A stretch of 6,559 nucleotides of DNA from positions 1 to 6,559 of the forward strand of contig MGWJ01000098.1 of the NCBI GenBank assembly GCA_001800945.1. The letters are read 5' to 3'. Made by a program: the position numbers and the translations under genes. Below are positions 1 to 5,394 of this stretch, piece after piece. The stretch's first letter is position 1, and the number at the start of each line of letters is the position of its first letter. This stretch comes from Flavobacteria bacterium RIFCSPLOWO2_12_FULL_31_7. Its GTDB lineage: Bacteria > Bacteroidota > Bacteroidia > Flavobacteriales > Flavobacteriaceae. Below the pieces are notes generated by a model that was not told where the DNA came from, made no database searches, and saw nothing but the letters and a program-made list of their open reading frames with translations.

Positions 1-53
1 AAAGGTAATAAAAAAATGTAAAAAAGAAATATTTTCTAATTTTTAATTAAAAA

Positions 54-86
54 AAGAATCTAAATAGTTTTTTATTCTTAAAAAAC
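54..86 (-). terminator. Possible weak terminator after the metX-hom operon
   Basis: On the minus strand GTTTTTT (80-86) and AAAAAAC (67-73) can form a 7-bp stem 40 nt after the homoserine dehydrogenase stop, with a T-rich stretch further on. The stem is almost pure A-T and the T-run is not adjacent, so the call is weak. The rest of 1-126 is AT-rich and holds no gene I can support. Confidence 0.25.
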
Positions 87-126
87 ATTGTTATTTCGAA
101 TAAAAATCTACAAAATTTATTTTAAA

Positions 127-1710
127 CTATATTTTATCAATAATTCTTAAGATATCACCAAAAACACCACGAGCAGTTACTGAAGCGCCTGCACCTGCAC
201 CTTGAATTACAATTGGTCTTTCACCATAAGATTCCGTATAAATTTCAAAAATAGAATCCGAGCCTTTTAGTTGTCCTAAAACAGAATTCAATGGAACTGA
301 AACTAATTTCACTTCTAAATTTCCTTTATCTTGTTGTAAATCACCTGATAATTCTCCGATATAACGCAACACATTTCCTTTTTCTTGATTCTCTTTAATT
401 GTTTTATAATGGTTATCTAAAAGTTGTAAATTTTCTAAGAAATTCGAAGTGGTTAACGACCTTAACTCTATTGGAATTAAACTTTGAATTTCAATTTCAT
501 TAAATTCATTTTGCAAATCTAATTCACGAGCTAAAATCAGTAATTTTCTTGCCACGTCGTTACCGCATAAATCTTCTCGTGGATCAGGTTCGGTAAAACC
601 TAAGGCAATGGCTTCTTTTAAGACTTCACTAAATGGTTTATCTTCTACTGAAAAATGATTAAAAATATAACTCAACGTTCCTGAAAAAACACCTTTAATT
701 TTTGTGATATTTTCTCCTGAAAGATGCAATAACTTAATCGTATCAATTAACGGCAAACCTGCACCAACATTGGTTTCGTAAAGATAATTTTTCTGATTAT
801 CTTGTAACACTTGACGAATTTCTTTATAAAAACCATAACTCAACGTATTGGCAATTTTATTTGACGAAACCACATCGAAACCATTTTCAATAAGTGTTAA
901 ATAATTTTCTACGAAGCCGCTACTTGCTGTATTATCCACCGCAATTAAATTTTCTAAATGATTTTCTTTTGCATATTGAATTACATCTTGAATATCGTAT
1001 GTAACACCTTCATTTTCAATTTCTTCTTTCCAATTTTCCTTGATTCCTGCTTTATTAATTACCAATTTTGTAGAATTCGCAATCGCAAAAATATTCAGAT
1101 TGATTCCTTTTCTACCTTCAATGTTTTTAGCCGAAGACAAAACCTGATTTATCAATGTACCACCAACTAAACCGTGACCGAAAACCGCAATGTTTATTTT
1201 TTTCGTTTGCCCGAAAATCTCCACATTAATTACATTTAAGGCGCGTTTTAAATCGGTTTTTTTCACCACTAAACTCACGCTATTTCCTGTAATGATGTTG
1301 TTAAATAAAATAGGTGTAATTTTATTTTTGATTAACGACGAATATAATTTATGAAACGTACTTAAATCTTGACCCGTAATAGAAATTGTTGCGATATTAT
1401 TATCTACCGAAACTTTATTTACATCTCCAAAAAGTAATTCTTTTGAAAATTCTTTTTCCAAACCTTGCAAAGCTTCAGAAGCTCTATCTGAATTGACAAC
1501 AATACCGATTCCTCTTTCTGACGAACCTTGCGAAATGATACTTACACTAATTTTCAAATTAGCCATTACACTAAAAATTCGTGCATCGACACCTGCTTTT
1601 CCTAGCAATCCTTTTCCTTCTAAATTGACTAAAGAAACATGATCTAAAACGGATAATTCTTTAATTCCTTTGTACTTGATTCCTTTTTCTTCTGATTTTA
1701 AAATTGACAT
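127..1710 (-). CDS. Homoserine dehydrogenase with N-terminal ACT domains (ThrA-like, lacking the aspartate kinase domain)
   Basis: Reduces aspartate semialdehyde to homoserine with NAD(P)H, the branch point to methionine, threonine and isoleucine. Two ACT-type regulatory segments (about 22-95, with SIISQGSSERGIGIVV, and 105-162) precede the Rossmann motif VFGHGLVGG (176-184). Then come NKIAN (284-288), ETNVGAGLP (312-320), GVFSGTLSYIFN (340-351) and GFTEPDPRED...NDVARK (371-389), which carries the catalytic acidic and lysine residues. The sequence lines up with E. coli ThrA (820 residues, recalled) from about residue 315 to the end. The whole kinase catalytic domain is absent, and no trace of it lies upstream because metX ends 2 nt before this ATG. 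Product feedback through the ACT domains is likely but inferred. It is probably co-transcribed with metX under the tandem attenuators. I withhold a symbol because thrA would imply kinase activity. Confidence 0.9.
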   Translation of the reverse strand: MSILKSEEKGIKYKGIKELSVLDHVSLVNLEGKGLLGKAGVDARIFSVMANLKISVSIISQGSSERGIGIVVNSDRASEALQGLEKEFSKELLFGDVNKVSVDNNIATISITGQDLSTFHKLYSSLIKNKITPILFNNIITGNSVSLVVKKTDLKRALNVINVEIFGQTKKINIAVFGHGLVGGTLINQVLSSAKNIEGRKGINLNIFAIANSTKLVINKAGIKENWKEEIENEGVTYDIQDVIQYAKENHLENLIAVDNTASSGFVENYLTLIENGFDVVSSNKIANTLSYGFYKEIRQVLQDNQKNYLYETNVGAGLPLIDTIKLLHLSGENITKIKGVFSGTLSYIFNHFSVEDKPFSEVLKEAIALGFTEPDPREDLCGNDVARKLLILARELDLQNEFNEIEIQSLIPIELRSLTTSNFLENLQLLDNHYKTIKENQEKGNVLRYIGELSGDLQQDKGNLEVKLVSVPLNSVLGQLKGSDSIFEIYTESYGERPIVIQGAGAGASVTARGVFGDILRIIDKI

Positions 1711-1712
1711 AA

Positions 1713-2696
1713 TTAAGTTGTGTGCTTAGTGTTAAAAATTGTTTTTAATATGTTGTTTAAACTTTTATATTCTATCAAGAAAGCGTCGTGTCCGTGAATA
1801 GAATTTATTTCATGATACGATAAATTATTTGTGATAATACTCAGCAAATTGTGTGTTTTTATATTCTCATTAGGTGCGAAAAAATAATCGCTATTAATGG
1901 CTATTTGATGAATTTTTGTCGAACTTATTTTTGCGAATTCTTGTAAATCATTTTCTGAACTATTTTCACCAATGGTTTTTAATAGATGATTCATTAATTT
2001 GTACGAACTCAATTCAAATCTTCCTGTTAATTTTTCACCGTGATGTAGCAACCACGATTCTACTTTATAAATCTCTTGGTTGTTATTTTTTTCCGAATTA
2101 AATTTCGCAGTTAATGATTGTGGCGTTCTATACAACAACATCGCGTGTAATCTTGCATCGTGAATTGGGTTTTTCGAATTATTTAGAATCGCATCTTGTA
2201 CTAAAACATTTCCAATAAGCCAATCATTTGCTTTCCAATTTGAAGCTATAGGAATTAGATTATGAATAGAATTTGGTTTTATAAAAGCCATTTCCCAAGC
2301 AATGGCACCGCCTAAACTTCCTCCAATTACAGCAAAAAGCTGATTGATTTTTAAATATTCTAAACCTTTCCAAAAAAGAGAAGCAACGTCTTTTGTGGTG
2401 AAACTTTTATAATTTTCTATCAAATTTTCCGAAATAGCATCGTACCCATTTCCAGGAATATTGAATGCAATTATCGTATATTTTTTAGTATCGATTACTT
2501 TATCTTCTCCTACTACATCATTCCACCAACCCGTTTCACCAGTAACATTTGAATTTCCTGTTAAAGCGTGATTGACCAACACAATTGGCGCCATTCCGAT
2601 AGGTAAACCAAAAGACTGATAGGTTAAATTTATTTTACAAACCTCGCCCGATTGGAGCAAAAAATTTGAAATTTTTATATTTTGTAATGTTTTCAT
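1713..2696 (-). CDS. metX: Homoserine O-acetyltransferase (MetX family, alpha/beta hydrolase fold)
   Basis: Transfers an acyl group (acetyl in most MetX proteins) to the hydroxyl of homoserine, the activation step before sulfur enters methionine. The 327 residues show NHALTGNSNVTG (42-53, oxyanion region), the nucleophile elbow GGSLGG with Ser127, the late acid Asp270 (NSDYFF) and the catalytic His303 in GHDAFL. The segment GWWNDVVGEDKVIDT (56-70) is typical of MetX. It is somewhat shorter than the 350-380 residues of many MetX enzymes. Acetyl versus succinyl donor cannot be settled by eye. The ATG is preceded by an A/T-rich region with no Shine-Dalgarno sequence, normal for Bacteroidota. It lies directly behind two attenuators and 2 nt before the homoserine dehydrogenase that makes its substrate. 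Sulfide from the cysI operon would be used with its product by a sulfhydrylase not seen here. Confidence 0.92.
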   Translation of the reverse strand: MKTLQNIKISNFLLQSGEVCKINLTYQSFGLPIGMAPIVLVNHALTGNSNVTGETGWWNDVVGEDKVIDTKKYTIIAFNIPGNGYDAISENLIENYKSFTTKDVASLFWKGLEYLKINQLFAVIGGSLGGAIAWEMAFIKPNSIHNLIPIASNWKANDWLIGNVLVQDAILNNSKNPIHDARLHAMLLYRTPQSLTAKFNSEKNNNQEIYKVESWLLHHGEKLTGRFELSSYKLMNHLLKTIGENSSENDLQEFAKISSTKIHQIAINSDYFFAPNENIKTHNLLSIITNNLSYHEINSIHGHDAFLIEYKSLNNILKTIFNTKHTT

Positions 2697-2746
2697 TTGT
2701 TTTTAAACTATTGTTATTTATTTGGATTTTAAAACGGATTTATAAT

Positions 2747-2782
2747 AAAAAACCCTTTTGAACATTTGCCAAAAGGGTTTTT
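2747..2782 (-). terminator. Terminator hairpin of attenuator 2
   Basis: On the minus strand AAACCCTTTTG (2770-2780) pairs with CAAAAGGGTTT (2750-2760) around a 9-nt loop, ending in a T-run to 2747. The stem can be extended by A-T pairs to about 13 bp. It lies 19 nt after the stop of leader peptide 2 and about 50 nt before the metX start. The flanking A and T runs mean it could also work on the plus strand, but no plus-strand gene ends here. Confidence 0.8.
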
Positions 2783-2801
2783 AGTTGAACTAAAACTAAG
2801 A

Positions 2802-2897
2802 TTACATCTTCCGCTTTTGGCAATAGTTTTTGCGCATACAAAAAATTGTAGGCATTTTCATTGTGGTGTAGTTTATGTTTTGGATTGCTTGTTTCAT
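2802..2897 (-). CDS. Leader peptide 2 of the met operon (31 residues, Met/Thr/Ile/Cys)
   Basis: A short frame from ATG (2895-2897) to TAA (2802-2804). It has five Met, three Thr, three Ile and two Cys, with a centre reading NYTTMKMPTIFCMRKN. A later in-frame ATG (2859-2861) would give a 19-residue form. The Met codon of FCM is followed by exactly 11 nt and then TTGCCAAAAG (2814-2823), which is complementary over 10 bp to the start of terminator 2. This repeats the layout of leader 1 with an unrelated arm sequence, which is the strongest argument that both are real. It begins 27 nt after the T-run of terminator 1. Expression is not shown; which of the two ATGs is used cannot be told. Confidence 0.55.
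   Translation of the reverse strand: MKQAIQNINYTTMKMPTIFCMRKNYCQKRKM
2814..2823 (-). promoter_or_regulatory. Antiterminator arm of attenuator 2
   Basis: TTGCCAAAAG within leader peptide 2 (around the codons TGC CAA AAG) pairs perfectly over 10 bp with CTTTTGGCAA (2766-2775, minus strand). That segment comprises part of the 5' arm and loop of terminator 2, so pairing would prevent the terminator from folding. Confidence 0.55.
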
Positions 2898-2923
2898 TCT
2901 TATTGCTTTTAAATTTTGTACAT

Positions 2924-2951
2924 AAAAAAACCTCTGCTATTGGCAGAGGTT
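2924..2951 (-). terminator. Terminator hairpin of attenuator 1
   Basis: On the minus strand AACCTCTGC (2943-2951), a 5-nt loop and GCAGAGGTT (2929-2937) form a 9-bp stem, followed by a T-run ending at 2924. It lies 29 nt after the stop of leader peptide 1 and more than 220 nt upstream of metX, so it stops the transcript before the structural genes unless it is countered. Confidence 0.8.
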
Positions 2952-2980
2952 TCATTGTATAACTTTTAAAATATTTAAAA

Positions 2981-3049
2981 CTATGCAATAGTCGCCCTCT
3001 GCGGAATGTTCCACATCATAAAGCGCATATTGTAAATAGTGATAATCAT
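2981..3049 (-). CDS. Leader peptide 1 of the met operon (22 residues, Ile/Thr/Met-rich)
   Basis: A short frame from ATG (3047-3049) to TAG (2981-2983), beginning MIITIYNMRFMMWN. Half of its 22 residues are Ile (5), Met (4) or Thr (2), the end products of the pathway encoded downstream. A Met-Met pair (codons 11-12) sits 11 nt before GCAGAGG (2996-3002), which is complementary to the 5' arm of the terminator 45 nt further on. A ribosome held at Met-Met would leave GCAGAGG free to block the terminator; one reaching the stop would cover or approach it. This geometry is that of ribosome-mediated attenuation. The peptide itself probably has no further function. Whether it is translated is inferred. 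Confidence 0.62.
   Translation of the reverse strand: MIITIYNMRFMMWNIPQRATIA
2996..3002 (-). promoter_or_regulatory. Antiterminator arm of attenuator 1
   Basis: GCAGAGG inside leader peptide 1 (from CCG CAG AGG) is identical to the 3' arm of terminator 1 (minus strand, 2931-2937). It can therefore pair over 7 bp with the terminator's 5' arm CCTCTGC (2943-2949), making the two structures mutually exclusive. Confidence 0.55.
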
Positions 3050-3070
3050 TATTTCTTGATTTTGATGGGG

Positions 3071-3078
3071 CAAATTTA
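3071..3078 (-). promoter_or_regulatory. Candidate Bacteroidota -7 box (TAAATTTG) for the met leader and operon
   Basis: TAAATTTG on the minus strand matches the TAnnTTTG -7 element described for Flavobacterium/Bacteroides promoters. It lies 21 nt upstream of the first leader ATG and downstream of the previous operon's terminator, so a transcript starting about 5-8 nt further on would carry the whole attenuator region. I see no clear TTG at the -33 position, only a T-rich stretch, so the call rests on the -7 box and its position. Confidence 0.5.
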
Positions 3079-3171
3079 GAAATATTTTCTGTTATAAAAA
3101 AATAAATAGATAAATTGTCTGATTTTTATTAATTTTTAAACCTATATTAGATTTAAAATCTAAAAAAACTC

Positions 3172-3194
3172 AAAAAAAACAGAAATATTTCTGT
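3172..3194 (-). terminator. Intrinsic terminator of the sulfite-reduction operon
   Basis: A perfect 16-bp palindrome, ACAGAAATATTTCTGT (3179-3194), is followed on the minus strand by a run of eight T (3172-3179). It lies about 20 nt after the transporter stop. The stem is AT-rich, so strength is uncertain, but position and U-run fit termination of the cysI transcript. Confidence 0.65.
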
Positions 3195-3212
3195 AAATTA
3201 GAAAAAACTAAC

Positions 3213-4037
3213 CTAAAATATCTTTAACAGCATTCGGATACTAAAAACAATTACCAAAAAAGCCACCAGTAATAAAGCTGTTTTTTGAGGCATTTTACCA
3301 GCGAGTTTAGCAGCAAAAGGCGCAGCAATTGCTCCTCCAATAATCAAACCTGCAATAATATACCAATGACTCACTCCAATTGACACAAAAAAGGTTATAG
3401 ATGCAGCCATTGTAACAAAAAACTCTGCTAAACTTACGGTTCCTACTACATATTTAGATTTTTTTCCTCTTGATAATAGTGTAGAAGTCACAATTGGTCC
3501 CCAACCACCACCGCCGAATGCATCTAAAAAACCTCCTGAAAAACCCAGAAATCCTGTATTCTTACTTTTTCTGTTAGGAATTTGTTTTCTGATGGCGATT
3601 CTTAACAAACTAAAACCCATAATCATGGTGTATGTTGCTAAAACACCGTAAGTAATTTTTTCATACTTACTTCCAAAATACACCAACAACAAAGCTCCAG
3701 AAACCGCACCAATTACGCCAGGAATAACCAACCACCAAAGCAATTTCTTATTTACGTTTCCGAATTTATAATGAGAAAATCCACTAATTCCACTGGAAAA
3801 CATTTCTGCGGTATGAATACTTCCGCTAATGGCTGGCAATTTGATTCCCAACAACATCATACTTGTAGAACACGTTACACCATAACCTAAACCAACAGCT
3901 CCATCCACTAATTGTGCAAAAAAACCAACCAACAACATTCCGTAAAAAGCATTTGGAATTTGATTTGAATATTCTTTTACTTGGTCGATGGACACAATTC
4001 CTGAAAGTCCGTAACCTAAGAAAATAGCGAAAAACAA
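3213..4037 (-). CDS. TauE/SafE (TSUP) family sulfite/sulfate-type membrane transporter
   Basis: An integral inner-membrane protein of the TSUP family, whose members move sulfite, sulfate, sulfonates or other organic anions. The family's internal duplication is visible: GFFAQLVDGAVGLGYG in the first half and GFSGGFLDAFGGGGWGP in the second. Each is followed by TSTLL/STSMM-like helices and a SLAEFF/HTAEMF helix. I count eight to nine hydrophobic segments, ending in LLLVAFLVIVFSIRMLLKIF. The left coordinate is the TAG stop. The right coordinate is only the first possible non-ATG start (TTG, 4035-4037), which would cut into the first helix. The frame is open up to 4181, and the first in-frame ATG (3936-3938) comes after that helix. 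I therefore think this is the C-terminal part of a longer protein whose N-terminal part is the siroheme domain. Sulfite export or sulfate uptake is inferred from the operon; the substrate is not shown by the sequence. Confidence 0.85.
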   Translation of the reverse strand: MFFAIFLGYGLSGIVSIDQVKEYSNQIPNAFYGMLLVGFFAQLVDGAVGLGYGVTCSTSMMLLGIKLPAISGSIHTAEMFSSGISGFSHYKFGNVNKKLLWWLVIPGVIGAVSGALLLVYFGSKYEKITYGVLATYTMIMGFSLLRIAIRKQIPNRKSKNTGFLGFSGGFLDAFGGGGWGPIVTSTLLSRGKKSKYVVGTVSLAEFFVTMAASITFFVSIGVSHWYIIAGLIIGGAIAAPFAAKLAGKMPQKTALLLVAFLVIVFSIRMLLKIF

Positions 4038-4181
4038 AAGTGTTAATTGAAAGGTTAAGTTTTTATATTTCTTTTTTTCTGACTTCTTCTCAAAGACAGA
4101 AGTAGCTTCATTTAAAACCGCTAATTTTTCTTGAAAATCTCCTTTATGTTGGTTTCTAAAAGCGTTTAACTGAAGAATACT

Positions 4182-4655
4182 TTAGTCAATTTCATCAGGT
4201 ATGACTTCTATAAAATATTCTCTTAATCTCTTGGCTAAAACTGGCGATTTTCCGTTGGTAGAAATCGCAATTTTTAAATTTCCTTTGTTGACAATCGAAC
4301 CCAAATAAAAATCACATAAATCCGGTTGATCTGCGGCGTTGACTTTTATTCCTTTTGCTTTAGCTAATTCTCTGACGTGGCGATTTACTTCAGTTTTATC
4401 TGTTGCAATAATTACAAAATCTTTATTTTCTAAATCGGAAGCTTCAAAAGCTCTTTCATGAAAAGAAATGTTTTCATTTTGATGAATGATCTCTTTTAAC
4501 TTCGAATGAAAATATGTCGCCACTAAGATTAAATTAATCTCCGGATTTTGTTTTAATAGCGTTTCTGTTTTTTCCAAACCTACATTGCCACCGCCTACAA
4601 TTAAAAACTTTGCGGTTTCGGTTTTTAGAAAAACTGGAAATAATGTATTAGTCAT
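4182..4655 (-). CDS. Precorrin-2 dehydrogenase / sirohydrochlorin ferrochelatase domain (SirC/Met8/CysG N-terminal type), C-terminally cut by an in-frame stop
   Basis: This is the last step(s) of siroheme synthesis: NAD-dependent oxidation of precorrin-2 to sirohydrochlorin, and in CysG/Met8-type enzymes also iron insertion. The 157 residues contain the nucleotide-binding loop VGGGNVG (20-26), the ATDKTEVN segment (84-91), the active-site region NAADQPDLCDF with D109 as the likely equivalent of the CysG catalytic Asp, and AISTNGKSPVLAKRLRE (130-146). It supplies the cofactor for the sulfite reductase upstream. The start overlaps the preceding gene's stop by 8 bp. The reading ends at TAA 4182-4184, shortly after the Rossmann/dimerisation part. 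It is shorter than free-standing homologues (about 200 residues), and the missing C-terminal helical stretch is encoded in the same frame just beyond the stop (see the joint-frame entry). Uroporphyrinogen methyltransferase is not in this window. Confidence 0.85.
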   Translation of the reverse strand: MTNTLFPVFLKTETAKFLIVGGGNVGLEKTETLLKQNPEINLILVATYFHSKLKEIIHQNENISFHERAFEASDLENKDFVIIATDKTEVNRHVRELAKAKGIKVNAADQPDLCDFYLGSIVNKGNLKIAISTNGKSPVLAKRLREYFIEVIPDEID

Positions 4656-5394
4656 TTTTTTTCTTTTTTAAATCCATACTGTGAAAAATGGAGAATCTTA
4701 AAATATCTCTATTATAAAAATCGGTTCCAGATTTTAGCTGTTGAAACCAATTCATATAGCCTAATTCCACCGCATAAGAATTATTTATTTTATAATTAAT
4801 TGCTAGATAAATACGGTTTTGATCGAAAGTGTTTTTCACCATTTTATTACCTACATTAAACATAATTTCATCTTTAATTTTTGCAACAAACACTTGTTCT
4901 CTTTCATTTTTCCAAATCAGAAAATCCAAACCTACTTGATAACGCAAACGGAAATTGGAAAAGCGATAACCGCCAACCAATCTGTTATTTTCTACATCGT
5001 GAAAAAATCTTGCTTCGGCTTTATAGCGATGATTTATGGTTACAATTCCTAGTTTTTGTTTATTCCCAAAACCGATATCAGGACGCAATTCTGGAACTGT
5101 TAAATTGCTTTCCGAAGTTGGATTATTCGGATTTTGTAAAAAATAAGTCATTCCAACAGAAGCGTTCCAATCGCCGATTAATTTTCTTTCCAAATTCGTT
5201 CTAAAAACCAACTGATGTTGGGCTGTTGGCTGATAAAACTGGCGTTCTTGAATTTCGCTATTCAAACTCCATTTTTCATTAAATTTTAAACTATTATAAT
5301 AACCATACCAGATTAACTGTTGGTGTTCTACCATTTTTTGAGCTAGAAAAAATTCTGGAAGCAACACAATAATAAACACGATTAACTTCTTCAT
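4648..5394 (-). CDS. DUF2490-like predicted outer-membrane beta-barrel protein
   Basis: A 248-residue protein of unknown function. Residues 1-18 form a signal peptide (MKK, a hydrophobic stretch, then FFLA before Q19). The mature part has no hydrophobic helix. It shows alternating short aromatic/polar strands with charged turns (for example QLIWYGYYNSLKFNEKWSL, QHQLVFRTNLERKL, RLRYQVGLDFLIW, DILRFSIFHSM), as expected of an outer-membrane beta-barrel. The W-Y/F...W.L..E...R...Q.....R pattern recalls the DUF2490 family common in Bacteroidota; this is from memory, not a search. It ends in a lysine-rich tail (KKKKND) instead of the usual terminal aromatic residue. It sits between cysI (4-bp overlap) and the siroheme gene (8-bp overlap), so it is almost certainly co-translated with sulfite reduction. 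Its role there is unknown; a role in passage of a sulfur compound through the outer membrane would be only a guess. Confidence 0.8.
   Translation of the reverse strand: MKKLIVFIIVLLPEFFLAQKMVEHQQLIWYGYYNSLKFNEKWSLNSEIQERQFYQPTAQHQLVFRTNLERKLIGDWNASVGMTYFLQNPNNPTSESNLTVPELRPDIGFGNKQKLGIVTINHRYKAEARFFHDVENNRLVGGYRFSNFRLRYQVGLDFLIWKNEREQVFVAKIKDEIMFNVGNKMVKNTFDQNRIYLAINYKINNSYAVELGYMNWFQQLKSGTDFYNRDILRFSIFHSMDLKKKKND

Larger units (their letters stand above)
3213..4655 (-). pseudogene. Joint frame: SirC siroheme domain fused to TSUP transporter, split by one in-frame TAA
   Basis: The siroheme domain and the transporter share one reading frame, interrupted only by TAA at 4182-4184. Reading through gives 480 codons before the final stop: SirC fold (1-157), stop (158), a polar helical stretch around LQLNAFRNQHKGDFQEKLAV (161-180) followed by LNEAT, a lysine-rich linker (190-198), then the transporter from about residue 200. 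The stretch just after the stop looks like the C-terminal helix expected of the SirC family. It has no start codon of its own, so the coding signal clearly crosses the stop. A single C-to-T change of CAA (Gln) would produce this TAA (context ID-stop-SILQ). Possibilities are a nonsense mutation making a pseudogene, a sequencing error, or readthrough/re-initiation. I favour an ancestral single fusion protein; its present status is open. Confidence 0.7.

Noticed and set aside
958..1170. Plus-strand 70-residue frame
   Set aside because: It is antisense to the conserved homoserine dehydrogenase. Its Phe/Ile/Asn-rich make-up is what an AT-rich reverse strand gives.
1916..2101. Plus-strand 61-residue frame
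   Set aside because: It is antisense to metX, with composition from the AT-rich opposite strand only.
2740..2988. 82-residue minus-strand frame across the metX leader region
   Set aside because: It runs through both terminator hairpins and overlaps the two better-supported leader peptides in other frames. Its residues simply reflect the hairpins and A-rich DNA.
2747..3078. A SAM riboswitch (SAM-I or SAM-II type) in front of metX
   Set aside because: I looked for the conserved SAM-I core and the SAM-II pseudoknot blocks and did not recognise either. The leader-peptide/terminator layout explains the region better. A covariance search would settle it.
4139..4145. AAAGGAG Shine-Dalgarno-like sequence as a start signal for the transporter
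   Set aside because: No ATG, GTG or TTG in the transporter frame lies at a suitable distance after it, and the other genes here show no Shine-Dalgarno sequences, as is usual for Bacteroidota.
4819..5204. Plus-strand frames of 77 and 107 residues
   Set aside because: They lie wholly opposite the well-supported signal-peptide/beta-barrel gene and have no recognisable protein features.
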